Shown: positions 44,105 to 52,371, counted from the first letter of the stretch. The stretch is DNA of 64,000 nt from an uncultured Porphyromonadaceae bacterium (GCA_902495075.1 CABUVO010000017.1:1-64000), one strand, 5' to 3'. A program made the numbers and translations. Notes: generated by a model from the sequence alone, not told the origin.

Positions 44105-44662
44105 ATGAACGATCTTGAACTTGTCCGTTCCAAAATATATGAGATCCGCGGTCAGAGGGTGATGCTCGATTTTGACCTCGCTGAACTATACCAGGTTGAG
44201 ACAAAACAACTTAAAAGAGCAGTGCGTAGAAACATTCAAAGATTTGAGGGCGATGATTTTATGTTTGAACTAACTCCAGATGAATTCTTGAGGTGTAAAA
44301 ATGGCACCTCAAATCATGGAGGTGTACGATATATGCCATTTGCCTTTACCGAATTAGGGGTAGCAATGCTGTCAAGCGTATTACGTAGTAATACAGCCAT
44401 TGAAGTAAACCGCAACATAATGAGGGCTTTCGTGGCGGTCCGTCAGATGCTTGCACAGCCAAAAACCGATAAGTTTGCAGTATTGGAACAGCGTATTGAA
44501 AAATTAGAGAACTATATCGAAGAAGTCATCACGGACGTTAACGATGTGAATGAAGATACGCGGATGCAGATAGAGCTCATCAATGAATCGCTTGCCGAAC
44601 TTCAAGCTGAAAAGAAAACCTTGAAAGCCTCTCGCACTACCATCGGATTCAAACCGCAATAA
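44105..44662 (+). CDS. ORF6N-domain protein, copy 2
   Basis: A 185-residue protein with the ORF6N domain at ~1-115 and a coiled coil (~118-175) ending in IGFKPQ. I start at 44105 because copies 1 and 3 begin with the same MNDLELVRSK or MNDIELVRSK; the frame opens earlier, at 44003, but that extension matches only upstream DNA. Across the three copies, the first ~16 residues and the last ~75 are nearly the same, whereas ~17-105 diverge, as in a variable recognition region on a constant scaffold. An 8-bp inverted repeat lies inside (44288-44312). It stands alone between susC and the sigma gene. The function is unknown; DNA-binding is an inference from the domain. Confidence 0.75.
   Translation: MNDLELVRSKIYEIRGQRVMLDFDLAELYQVETKQLKRAVRRNIQRFEGDDFMFELTPDEFLRCKNGTSNHGGVRYMPFAFTELGVAMLSSVLRSNTAIEVNRNIMRAFVAVRQMLAQPKTDKFAVLEQRIEKLENYIEEVITDVNDVNEDTRMQIELINESLAELQAEKKTLKASRTTIGFKPQ
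44288..44312. repeat. Inverted repeat inside ORF6N copy 2
   Basis: Arms TTGAGGTG and CACCTCAA, 8 bp, with a 9-base loop. It falls at the same place in the gene as the longer palindromes of copies 1 and 3. Confidence 0.75.
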
Positions 44663-44851
44663 AACAGTTTTACTGTATTGAGCATTCAGTTTGATATTCT
44701 GACCTCAAATTTGAAATTTTCCATCTGCGATGGATTTAGGTGTATTTATCTCCAACCACTTTCAACCACTCAAAAACCCCATTCTACTTCCCTCTTCTTA
44801 CTTTTTACTTTTCAACTCTTACATCTATATTTTTAAACGACGTTCGAAAAC

Positions 44852-44890
44852 AAATAATCCACATATGAAATATGGATTATTTTCTTTTTA
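44852..44890 (+). terminator. Probable terminator upstream of the ECF sigma gene
   Basis: Arms AAATAATCCA (44852-44861) and TGGATTATTT (44873-44882) pair perfectly around an 11-base loop, followed by a T-rich run. It insulates the sigma gene from ORF6N copy 2. Confidence 0.7.
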
Positions 44891-44909
44891 TGAAATTATT
44901 CTTTCAACT

Positions 44910-44941
44910 CTTTGTAAATTAGCAATGTTGTGCTTAACTTT
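44910..44941 (+). promoter_or_regulatory. Bacteroidota promoter of the ECF sigma gene
   Basis: TTTG at 44910-44913, 20-base spacer, TAACTTTG at 44934-44941: a full consensus, 20 bases before the start codon. Basal transcription of the sigma-FecR pair by the housekeeping sigma factor is therefore likely. Confidence 0.85.
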
Positions 44942-44961
44942 GCAGCATATCGCAATATCTA

Positions 44962-45549
44962 ATGTCACCACAGGAAGAACTCTTAAACGACCATATGCTT
45001 TTGGCTGCCCTCAAATTCGACAGCCACGAGGCTTTCGTGAAGATGTTTCGCATTTACTATGTGGATCTTGTGATGTTCGCCGGCACAATTATCCCGGAGA
45101 AAGCCACGTGTGAGGATATCGTACAGAATGTATTCACCAGAATATGGTCAGAGCGCAAGGAACTCGACATCCGCACTTCCCTTAAATCTTATCTGCTGAA
45201 GGGTGTGCAGAACTTTTGTCTTGATGAGCTGCGGCGTCGCAACGTAAGGTTGCGTTATGAAACAGAATCCCGCCGACACATCCTTACCCTGTCTCCTGAG
45301 GAATACTATCTTTATTCCGAATTGAGAGATGAGATCAACAATGCCATTGCCTCGCTCTCTCCTAATGAAAGAGAAACATTCTTCTTGAGCCGTGTCGAAC
45401 ACCTTAAATATAAAGAAATCGCTGATCGTCTCGGTGTCTCTGTGCGGACAGTAGAAACGCGTATAAGCAAGGCTCTGAAACTTATCAAAGCATCCATTGG
45501 TGATTTCACCATATTGATCGCCGTTTTTATATATAAATTATTTATCTAA
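44962..45549 (+). CDS. ECF-type RNA polymerase sigma factor of PUL 2
   Basis: A 195-residue ECF sigma factor. Region 2 spans ~25-95 (DLVMFAGTIIPEKATCEDIVQNVFTRIW-type helix pair) and region 4 ~125-180 with the helix-turn-helix YKEIADRLGVSVRTVETRISKALKLIK. ECF sigmas of this class in Bacteroidota are held by a membrane FecR protein and released when the cognate SusC is loaded. The fecR gene begins 16 bases downstream. The likely target is the susC-susD-GH3-GH2-esterase operon at 33194-43646. Confidence 0.93.
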   Translation: MSPQEELLNDHMLLAALKFDSHEAFVKMFRIYYVDLVMFAGTIIPEKATCEDIVQNVFTRIWSERKELDIRTSLKSYLLKGVQNFCLDELRRRNVRLRYETESRRHILTLSPEEYYLYSELRDEINNAIASLSPNERETFFLSRVEHLKYKEIADRLGVSVRTVETRISKALKLIKASIGDFTILIAVFIYKLFI

Positions 45550-45565
45550 TCCAAAAAACGAGACA

Positions 45566-46609
45566 ATGAACAATAACCCAAATATTCCCGATTCAAATGA
45601 CATATTGATCATACGATTTCTTGCGGACGAAGCAACTCCGGAAGAAACAGACAGTCTGTGGAAATGGATTGAGGCTTCAGATGAAAACAGACGCTATTTT
45701 CTAAAGTGCCGAAATGTATGGGATGCGCTTAACCCGGCTTTCCAGTCTAACAGTATAGATATCGAAAATGCTGAAAAACAGATAATGTCAAGAATACATA
45801 AAGACAATAAAGTTTCAGGCTTACGTATCTGGTGGAAGCGGTTATCGCGCATATGGCAGCAGGTGGCAGCGGCACTGATTATTCCAATCGCGGCATGCGC
45901 CATATATTTTGCCTGGCATAACAGTAAAAATGATGTGCCGGATATTCCATATGTATCAATTTCAACAGCCTACGGATCAACCTCATCCACAACGTTGCCG
46001 GATGGCTCAAAAGTCTGGCTCAATTCCAACAGTTCGATTACTTATCCCAGAGAATTCAACTCCGATCAACGTACGGTAACGCTTGTCGGTGAAGCGTATT
46101 TTCAAGTAGAAGCTGATAAAAAACACCCGTTTGTTGTTTATGTCGATGGCATAGATGTTACTGCAACTGGAACCCAATTCAACGTCAACGCATATCCGGG
46201 CACAAAAGAAAAGGTATCAGTGACGCTTGTTGAAGGCAAGGTAAATGTAAATGTGGCTGATAAAGGCAGCTATGTCCTCACTCCCGGAGATCATCTTGTG
46301 AATCAGAATGGCGATGTAGAAATATCCTGTTCGACCCCGGCGGATAAATACTGCGCATGGCGCGATGGTGTGCTTGATTTCAAGGGTGATACACTTCAGG
46401 ATATCCTAAACCGTCTACAACAGATATATCCGGTAAGATTCGTGGTTGAAGATCCCTCTGTGGCGGCATATCATTTTCATGCCGAATTCAAAGATGAGTC
46501 GCTGGAGGAGATTCTACATTTATTGGAATTAAGCAGTCCAATCAAAATCACCATCACCCAAGACTCAGTCTCACCGGGCATATCAGTTGTGCACATCGCA
46601 CGCAACTAA
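45566..46609 (+). CDS. FecR-family anti-sigma factor of PUL 2
   Basis: A 347-residue anti-sigma factor. The cytoplasmic N-terminus (~1-85) is the sigma-binding part, with EEADSLWKWIEASDENRRYF-type helices. One transmembrane helix (~95-118) leads to a periplasmic FecR domain (~130-240, STTLPDGSKVWLNSNSSITYP) and a C-terminal STN-like domain (~270-345, LQDILNRLQQIYPVRFVVE) that should meet the STN domain of SusC at 40224-43646. The pair sigma-FecR with an STN-bearing SusC is the classical cell-surface signalling set of Bacteroidota. Confidence 0.93.
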   Translation: MNNNPNIPDSNDILIIRFLADEATPEETDSLWKWIEASDENRRYFLKCRNVWDALNPAFQSNSIDIENAEKQIMSRIHKDNKVSGLRIWWKRLSRIWQQVAAALIIPIAACAIYFAWHNSKNDVPDIPYVSISTAYGSTSSTTLPDGSKVWLNSNSSITYPREFNSDQRTVTLVGEAYFQVEADKKHPFVVYVDGIDVTATGTQFNVNAYPGTKEKVSVTLVEGKVNVNVADKGSYVLTPGDHLVNQNGDVEISCSTPADKYCAWRDGVLDFKGDTLQDILNRLQQIYPVRFVVEDPSVAAYHFHAEFKDESLEEILHLLELSSPIKITITQDSVSPGISVVHIARN

Positions 46610-46633
46610 ACGCAACCGAATTCATCCGGGAAT

Positions 46634-46665
46634 CTTGCGAGATTGAGACAGAAGCACTATATTTG
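46634..46665 (+). promoter_or_regulatory. Candidate promoter of ORF6N copy 3
   Basis: CTTG (46634-46637, one mismatch to TTTG), 20-base spacer, TATATTTG (46658-46665, a match to TAnnTTTG). It lies about 90 bases before the start at 46757. Unlike copies 1 and 2, copy 3 has no heptamer array or ATCGGGC hairpin upstream. Confidence 0.5.
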
Positions 46666-46756
46666 CATAAACTGTTTCCATCACGCTTCTTATCAATGCG
46701 TGCAGAGCACAGAGTGGAACCTTTGCTTTTTAGCAGCTCCATAATAACACAAAATC

Positions 46757-47320
46757 ATGAATGATATCGAACTTGTCCGTTCCAAAATATATGAGATACG
46801 CGGTCATAAGGTGATGCTCGACCGCGATTTAGCTATGCTATATGGTATTGAAACCAAGGTTCTCAAACAGGCAGTTAAGAGAAACTTAAAGAGATTCCCG
46901 TCTGACTTTATGTTCGAGTTGACTCCGGATGAGGTCGAGTGTTTGAGGTCACAAATTGTGACCTCAAACGGAAGAGGTGGTAATAGATATATGCCATTCG
47001 CTTTTACAGAACAAGGAGTTGCAATGCTCTCAAGCGTAATTAATAGCGAAGCCGCTATTGAAATCAACATCAACATAATGAGGGCTTTCGTGGCGGTTCG
47101 TCAAATGTTGGCACAAACAAAGACCGATAAGTTCGCGGTATTGGAACAGCGTATTGAGAAGTTGGAAAACTATATCGAGGAAGTCATCACGGATGTAAAC
47201 GATGTGAATGAGGATACACGGATGCAGATAGAGCTTATCAATGAATCGCTTGCCGAACTTCAAGCTGAAAAGAAAACCCTGATAGCTTCACATTCTCCCA
47301 TAGGATTCAAACCGCAATAA
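46757..47320 (+). CDS. ORF6N-domain protein, copy 3
   Basis: A 187-residue ORF6N-domain protein with the same constant ends as copy 2: MNDIELVRSKIYEIRG at the start and a coiled coil ending IGFKPQ. The recognition region differs (RDLAMLYGIETKVLKQAVKRNLKRFPSDFMFELT). Copies 2 and 3 share the last ~80 residues almost exactly, so gene conversion or recent duplication is likely. A 14-bp-arm palindrome lies inside at 46941-46969. It sits between fecR and rnhB, with its own probable promoter, and no transposase is near. Confidence 0.75.
   Translation: MNDIELVRSKIYEIRGHKVMLDRDLAMLYGIETKVLKQAVKRNLKRFPSDFMFELTPDEVECLRSQIVTSNGRGGNRYMPFAFTEQGVAMLSSVINSEAAIEININIMRAFVAVRQMLAQTKTDKFAVLEQRIEKLENYIEEVITDVNDVNEDTRMQIELINESLAELQAEKKTLIASHSPIGFKPQ
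46941..46969. repeat. Perfect palindrome inside ORF6N copy 3
   Basis: Two exact 14-base arms (GTTTGAGGTCACAA and its complement) around one central A. It encodes the segment just before the conserved RYMPFAFTE motif, the same place as in copies 1 and 2. Confidence 0.88.
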
Positions 47321-47334
47321 AACAAGTCTTAAGA

Positions 47335-47937
47335 ATGAAGATTATGCTGAAGGAATGTATGTATGAGGGAGTGGTGGAAGCCGGGTGCGATGAGGCGGGT
47401 CGCGGCTGTCTATGCGGTCCGGTGAGCTGCGCGGCGGTGATTCTGCCGGATGGTTTCAAGTGCGAGGAACTGAACGATTCCAAACAACTTACTGCTCATA
47501 AACGTGAGGAATTGCGGAAAATTATTGAAACAGAAGCGTTGGCTTGGGCAGTGGTGATGGTAGAGGCTGAGGAAATAGACAAAATCAATATTCTTAACGC
47601 TTCAATTGCAGGAATGCAACGGGCTCTCGACAGACTTTCCATAAGACCGGGACACATCCTCGTTGACGGAAATAAATTCAAACCTTATCTTGACCCGGTT
47701 CTCAACATGCAGACACCACACCATACTGTGGTGAAGGGAGATGCAACATACATGTCGATTGCGGCAGCCTCAATTCTTGCCAAAACACACCGCGATGAAC
47801 TGATGCTGGAATATTCCCGTAAATATCCGGGATATAGATGGGAACAGAATATGGGGTATCCCACAAAGGCACATCGCAGTGCTATTGCCTCGCTCGGAAT
47901 AACTCCGATTCACAGAAAAACTTTCCGGTTGCTATGA
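47335..47937 (+). CDS. rnhB: Ribonuclease HII
   Basis: A 200-residue RNase HII, which removes single ribonucleotides and RNA from RNA-DNA hybrids. The catalytic pair Asp19-Glu20 is in GCDEAGRG, a third Asp lies in ILVDGNKF (~107), and AAASILAKTHRDE follows (~138). MKIM and MLKE both offer starts, so up to three residues are uncertain. The downstream TatD-like gene begins at 47934 with ATGA overlap, so the two are coupled. Confidence 0.95.
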   Translation: MKIMLKECMYEGVVEAGCDEAGRGCLCGPVSCAAVILPDGFKCEELNDSKQLTAHKREELRKIIETEALAWAVVMVEAEEIDKINILNASIAGMQRALDRLSIRPGHILVDGNKFKPYLDPVLNMQTPHHTVVKGDATYMSIAAASILAKTHRDELMLEYSRKYPGYRWEQNMGYPTKAHRSAIASLGITPIHRKTFRLL

Positions 47938-48578
47938 GCGATATCCTTGACATCCACACCCACAAATCACCTCCGCAACCGGAAGGCATTGTCAGCATAC
48001 GGCTCTGTTATCCGGATGCAGACCAAGAGGGTATCTTGCCGCAGCAACTGTATTCTGCCGGAATACATCCCTGGGATGTGCCTTTACATGATCTTGAAAA
48101 CACCCGCGCAATGCTGAACTTATACGCATCACGTCCTGAAATAGTGGCAATCGGAGAATGCGGAATAGATCTTAAATATGGTGGTCCGATGTTCCGTCAG
48201 CTGGAAGTGTTCCGCATGCAGATAGAATTGTCGGAACAATTGAAGAAACCAGTCATTGTTCATGACGTGAAAGGTGATGACATTATCTGCGGATTGCGCC
48301 GTGATTTGCATCCGACACAGCCTTGGTGTATCCACGGATTCCGGGGCAAGCCGGCTGCTGCAGCTGCCCTATTGCGCGCCGGTTGCTATATATCTTTCGG
48401 AGAAAAATTCAATTCCGATACCCTGATTGCAATGCCGCCAGACCGTATTTTAGCTGAAACTGACGAATCCACGCTGACTATCGAAGAGATTATCGCGCAC
48501 TTGTCGGAGGTCAGGGATGTTGATTTAACCCAAACCATAAAAGATAATTCAAAGAAATTTTGTAACTTTGCTTGTTAA
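47934..48578 (+). CDS. TatD-family metal-dependent hydrolase
   Basis: A 214-residue TatD-like protein. Metal ligands are visible as HTH in DIHTHK (~6), Glu in IGECGIDLKY, His in VIVHDVKGDD, His in CIHGFRGKP and Asp in ETDEST. It is shorter than E. coli TatD (about 260), in line with the compact Bacteroidota form. TatD proteins act as DNases or on other phosphodiesters; the true substrate is unclear. I start at 47934 because the frame's earlier opening (47838) lies wholly within rnhB. Confidence 0.85.
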   Translation: MSDILDIHTHKSPPQPEGIVSIRLCYPDADQEGILPQQLYSAGIHPWDVPLHDLENTRAMLNLYASRPEIVAIGECGIDLKYGGPMFRQLEVFRMQIELSEQLKKPVIVHDVKGDDIICGLRRDLHPTQPWCIHGFRGKPAAAAALLRAGCYISFGEKFNSDTLIAMPPDRILAETDESTLTIEEIIAHLSEVRDVDLTQTIKDNSKKFCNFAC

Positions 48579-48589
48579 AAACACAACTT

Positions 48590-49573
48590 ATGAAGTTGTT
48601 TAACAAGTATTATATGAAATTTCTTAGAATACTAATCATATCTTTGTGGGGCGCTCTCAGCCTTAGCTCATACGCTTTGCGTCTTGAGCCAATAAAATAT
48701 AGCGATTTCTCCAATTGGGTGACCCGAGAGGTTTCAGAATCAAAAATGCTCGGCGGCAAGAAGAAAACAATCTATGAGATTGCCCCTACCCGTACAATTC
48801 CCGGCAATAACAAAGCATACGCAAATGAAGGTGGCTCCCCTTGGGCCACAAGCAATGTATATGCCAAAGTCGCCGGAATCGTGAAAGCCTCGGGCACTGT
48901 GACACCGGCGACCGTCAATGGCAACAAAGTTGCCCGCATGGAAGCAAAGATGGAAGAGGTCAAAGTGTTGGGTATCATCAATATGGATGTCATGGTGGCT
49001 GGTACCATATTCTTAGGTCGCATTTTCGAGCCTATAACCTCTCCGAAAGGTCCTTACTCAAAAATGGAGATGGGAATACCCTACACCAAACGTCCGGCGG
49101 CACTGGTATATGATTTCAGTGTCGACATGCCCAACGTCAACACGCGAGTTAAATCCACGGGGTTTTCAAGCAAGAAAACACTTCAGGGACGAGACAATGC
49201 CGAAGTTTATGTCTTGCTTCAGAAGCGTTGGGAAGATAAAGACGGTAATCTTTATGCCCAGCGCGTCGGCACAGGACGCGAACGCTATTCCAAAAGTGTG
49301 CCTTGGACAAAACACCATGTGCTTCCCATCCATTACGGAGACATCTCAAAACAAAGCTGGTATAAGCCATGGATGGGACTTCTCGACGGAGAGAAAGCAT
49401 ATTATGCAATGAACTCAAAAGGGAAATTAGTGCCGGTTCATGAAACAGGATGGGCACCTGCCAACGCCACTCCCACTCATGTGCTGGTGATGGCTTCGTC
49501 AAGCTGTGGCGAGGCATATATCGGCACTGAGGGACTGACATTATATATCGACAATATTTCATTCGGATTCTGA
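48590..49573 (+). CDS. Secreted PCMD-like domain protein
   Basis: A 327-residue exported protein. I choose 48590, 11 bases after the TatD stop; 48572 would overlap it and 48614 is another option, each leaving the signal peptide (FLRILIISLWGALSLSSYA). The rest is beta-rich, with GSPWATSN and a late LYIDNISFGF, matching the PCMD (putative carbohydrate metabolism) domain, a fold common in Bacteroidota secreted proteins of unknown role. The gene directly precedes dapB. Confidence 0.65.
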   Translation: MKLFNKYYMKFLRILIISLWGALSLSSYALRLEPIKYSDFSNWVTREVSESKMLGGKKKTIYEIAPTRTIPGNNKAYANEGGSPWATSNVYAKVAGIVKASGTVTPATVNGNKVARMEAKMEEVKVLGIINMDVMVAGTIFLGRIFEPITSPKGPYSKMEMGIPYTKRPAALVYDFSVDMPNVNTRVKSTGFSSKKTLQGRDNAEVYVLLQKRWEDKDGNLYAQRVGTGRERYSKSVPWTKHHVLPIHYGDISKQSWYKPWMGLLDGEKAYYAMNSKGKLVPVHETGWAPANATPTHVLVMASSSCGEAYIGTEGLTLYIDNISFGF

Positions 49574-49575
49574 TT

Positions 49576-50322
49576 ATGAATATCGCATTGACAGGATATG
49601 GCAAGATGGGTCATATCATTGAAAGAATAGCAAAAGAGCGCCACCACAATGTGGTCTGCATCATAGATAAAGACAACACCGCGGATTTCGACAGCGATGC
49701 CTTTCGTTCGGCTGACTGCGTGATCGAATTTTCCACTCCTGCTACAGCCGTGGGCAATATTCGCAAATCATTCGAACAAGGAGTGCCTGTGGTTTGCGGC
49801 ACAACAGGCTGGACCGATGCAATGCCGGAAATCAAGAGTTTATGTGAAGATGGCGAAAATACGTTCCTTTTTGCCTCCAATTTTTCCGTAGGAGTAAATA
49901 TCTTCATGGCTGTAAACCGATATCTCGCAAAAATAATGAATGGTTTTCCGCAGTATCGTCCCCACATGGTTGAGACTCACCATATTCACAAACTCGACCA
50001 CCCTTCAGGCACAGCCATCACATTAGCTGAAGAGATCATCGAAGAGACAGACCGTATTTCCGGGTGGTGCGAACCGGAGGGTGCTGAAACATCCTGCAAA
50101 ATAAACTCCGACAATAATGGAGAACTTATGGAAATCGATCATATACGCACCGGCGAGGTTCCCGGCATTCATACAATCGACTGGAATTCTGATGTAGACA
50201 GCATCACTATCACCCATAGTGCCAAATCGAGGGAAGGTTTTGCTTTGGGAGCCGTTTTGGCAGCAGAATGGCTGGCGGACAAAAAAGGATTCCACACAAT
50301 CAATGAAGTCTTTAACTTTTAA
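49576..50322 (+). CDS. dapB: 4-Hydroxy-tetrahydrodipicolinate reductase
   Basis: A 248-residue DapB, second-to-third step of lysine and diaminopimelate synthesis: reduces the dihydrodipicolinate precursor with NAD(P)H. The nucleotide-binding motif is GYGKMGHIIE at the N-terminus, and the substrate-binding motif ETHHIHKLDHPSGTA (~135-150) carries the catalytic His pair and Lys. Its length fits the short Bacteroidota form. It shares the transcript start with neighbours only uncertainly: a heptamer array divides it from lepB. Confidence 0.95.
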   Translation: MNIALTGYGKMGHIIERIAKERHHNVVCIIDKDNTADFDSDAFRSADCVIEFSTPATAVGNIRKSFEQGVPVVCGTTGWTDAMPEIKSLCEDGENTFLFASNFSVGVNIFMAVNRYLAKIMNGFPQYRPHMVETHHIHKLDHPSGTAITLAEEIIEETDRISGWCEPEGAETSCKINSDNNGELMEIDHIRTGEVPGIHTIDWNSDVDSITITHSAKSREGFALGAVLAAEWLADKKGFHTINEVFNF

Positions 50323-50425
50323 GTAATGTTTAATGTGAAATTTGAAATGTTTAATTAAGCTGACGCTAACCCCATTACACATTTCACATTACACATTAAA
50401 CATTACACATTAAACATTATACGAA
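50323..50425. repeat. Heptamer-periodic inverted repeat between dapB and lepB
   Basis: The left arm (~50325-50357) has AATGTTT and AATGTGA words; the right arm (~50371-50417) has ACACATT, TCACATT, ACACATT, AAACATT in register. The spacer of ~15 bases reads AGCTGACGCTAACCC. Both arms can pair along most of their length. Confidence 0.8.
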
Positions 50426-51844
50426 ATGTCTATAATAGAGCGCCTTCGACATATCAAGACCACACGCTGGATACGATTCGGCATTGTTTCAGCCATTTTC
50501 TTCCTATGGGTTATTCTTATGGGTAATCCCTGGCTGTTGTTTCTTTGGCTGTTATTACTCGACATATACATCACCAACTTTATTCCTTGGGGATGGTGGA
50601 AAAAGAAAAAAGGAGCCACGCGCACAGTAATGGCATGGGTGGATGCTATCGTGTACGCACTCGTGCTTATATATTTCGTATTCGCTTTCGTAGGTCAGCA
50701 ATATGAGATCCCCTCCTCAAGTCTTGAGAAATCTCTTCTTGTGGGCGACCGACTTTGGGTAAACAAAACCATCTATGGTGCGCGTGTGCCTCAGACTCCG
50801 ATACATTTCCCTCTGGCGCAACATACGATGCCCCTCATAAACACCAAAAGCTATCTCGAAAAGCCACAACTCGACTACCATCGCATGCCGGGCTTCCGAT
50901 CGATAGAGCGTGGAGACATAGTGGTCTTCAACTATCCGCAGGGTGACACGGTTGCAACAAAAATCCCTAATCCCGACTATTATCAGATCTGCTATGAATT
51001 GCGGAGAGAAGGAATAGAGGATCCGTTGGCTTATATGAAGGCTAACAGCAACATCTTCGGAGAAGTGGTGTGGCGACCGGTTGACCGCCGTGAGAATTAT
51101 GTAAAACGAGCAATCGGACTCCCCGGCGACCGTCTGAAGATAGCCGGAGATACAATATATATCAACGGCAAGGCTCTTCCGGAACCGGAGAACGTGCAGT
51201 ATAATTATATTGTGCCTGTAAACGGGCCCATTTCCGCTGAAAAATGGCATGAACTCGGAGTGAGAGGAGAAGACTATGGTGGAATGCCGGCACGCAATGA
51301 GGCGGCTGGATTCTCATATTATGACGTTCCTCTAACTGCTGCCATGAAGGCTGAGATTGAGAAATGGCACGAGGTTATAGGTCCTCTGCAGAGAGAAAGC
51401 CAGAGCGGACTTTTCGAATTGGGAGGGATATTCCCGCTGGGGGCTGATTATGGCTGGACCAGAACCGACATGGGTGAACTGTGGATTCCTGAAAGAGGGG
51501 TGACTTTGCATCTCACACCGGAAAATTATCCCATCTATGAGCGTGCAATCCGCACATATGAAGGTAATGACCTGGAAATGCACGATGGTAAAATATACAT
51601 CAACGGTAAGGAAACAGAATATTACACATTCAAGATGGATTATTACTGGATGATGGGTGACAACCGCGACAGATCTGCCGACAGCCGCTTCTGGGGATTT
51701 GTGCCGGAAGATCACGTCGTAGGTTCTCCATTATTCATCATTGCCTCATTTGATCAGGAACGCGGACTTTTCGATGGAAAGATTCGTTGGAACCGAGTTT
51801 TCGCCAACCCGAATCCAGATGGTAAAAACATGCGAGGGGAATGA
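50426..51844 (+). CDS. lepB: Signal peptidase I
   Basis: A 472-residue inner-membrane signal peptidase, larger than the ~320 of E. coli. Three hydrophobic segments (~15-30, ~35-55 and ~70-90) precede the S26 catalytic domain. The motif IPSSSLEKSL (~95-103) places the nucleophile Ser at ~99; VKRAIGLPGD gives the general-base Lys at 227, and GDNRDRSADSRFWGFVP closes the fold near 405. A long insertion between the Lys motif and the last motif is usual in Bacteroidota. It removes signal peptides from exported proteins such as the SusC and GH proteins here. It overlaps the WbqC-like gene by 4 bases (ATGA). Confidence 0.93.
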   Translation: MSIIERLRHIKTTRWIRFGIVSAIFFLWVILMGNPWLLFLWLLLLDIYITNFIPWGWWKKKKGATRTVMAWVDAIVYALVLIYFVFAFVGQQYEIPSSSLEKSLLVGDRLWVNKTIYGARVPQTPIHFPLAQHTMPLINTKSYLEKPQLDYHRMPGFRSIERGDIVVFNYPQGDTVATKIPNPDYYQICYELRREGIEDPLAYMKANSNIFGEVVWRPVDRRENYVKRAIGLPGDRLKIAGDTIYINGKALPEPENVQYNYIVPVNGPISAEKWHELGVRGEDYGGMPARNEAAGFSYYDVPLTAAMKAEIEKWHEVIGPLQRESQSGLFELGGIFPLGADYGWTRTDMGELWIPERGVTLHLTPENYPIYERAIRTYEGNDLEMHDGKIYINGKETEYYTFKMDYYWMMGDNRDRSADSRFWGFVPEDHVVGSPLFIIASFDQERGLFDGKIRWNRVFANPNPDGKNMRGE

Positions 51845-52371
51845 ACAGCCAGATTCCCTTCGCTCCCGATTTATCTATGACACGTAAGATTCTGGCAGGG
51901 ATCCGTGTCTCACCGGGAAAAGGTTTTGCCCGAACCATTATTGAGGGAGACAGGATTTTGTCAATTCCCGTTGTTGGAGGGAGCGGCATATTGAAACGTT
52001 CAGATATAAACCTTGATAAAATCATGATTTCCGATCATGGAAGATGGAGGCAAGAACATTTGGGCGCCATAAATGCCACGTATGGCAAGACTCCTTATTT
52101 TCCATACATCTTCCCTGAGCTTGAGAAAATCTACGGGGAGAAGAGTAATGGCTCATTGGGAGAATTTAATCAGGAATTGTTTGAGTTCGTTTATAGGTTT
52201 CTTGATGTGGATTCCATTCGCAAGGCAATAGACGAGATGAATTTAATAAATCCACAACGGCTTAGACAGCTGAAAGGGGAATTGGAAACAAAAGTTAACT
52301 TAAATTATTCAATTTTTGACGCTCTCTTCCGTTTAGGGAAAAACACGGCTTTTGTAATTTTTGATGATTAG
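51841..52371 (+). CDS. WbqC-family protein
   Basis: A 176-residue protein. The stretch WRQEHLGAINATYGKTPYFPYIFPELEKIY (~60-90) fits the WbqC family, otherwise found in O-antigen clusters, whose biochemical role is unsettled. Here it is in a housekeeping run, directly after lepB (4-base overlap) and overlapping the DUF4294 gene by 8 bases. No catalytic signature is visible. Confidence 0.65.
   Translation: MNSQIPFAPDLSMTRKILAGIRVSPGKGFARTIIEGDRILSIPVVGGSGILKRSDINLDKIMISDHGRWRQEHLGAINATYGKTPYFPYIFPELEKIYGEKSNGSLGEFNQELFEFVYRFLDVDSIRKAIDEMNLINPQRLRQLKGELETKVNLNYSIFDALFRLGKNTAFVIFDD

Larger units (their letters stand above)
44663..44961. other. Gap with heptamer-like tract, hairpin and sigma promoter
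   Basis: No gene. A pyrimidine-rich tract (~44764-44825) steps in about 7 bases (TCTACTT, CCCTCTT, CTTACTT, TTTACTT). A 10-bp perfect hairpin follows, AATAATCC-type arms at 44852-44861 and 44873-44882, with TTTCTTTTTA after it: a likely terminator for ORF6N copy 2. The promoter at 44910-44941 then serves the sigma gene. Confidence 0.65.

Noticed and set aside
44730..45113. Frame overlapping the start of the sigma factor gene
   Set aside because: It has no family features and conflicts with the well-supported ECF sigma gene and its promoter.
44105..47320. ORF6N genes as transposases or IS elements
   Set aside because: No transposase motif, terminal inverted repeats or target-site duplications are seen; the flanking repeats also occur at loci without ORF6N.
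47838..47933. Upstream extension of the TatD-like protein
   Set aside because: It lies inside rnhB in another frame; the ATGA overlap start at 47934 is the natural one.
23807..50425. Heptamer arrays as CRISPR
   Set aside because: The repeat unit is only 7 bases, degenerate, without unique spacers, and no cas gene is present.
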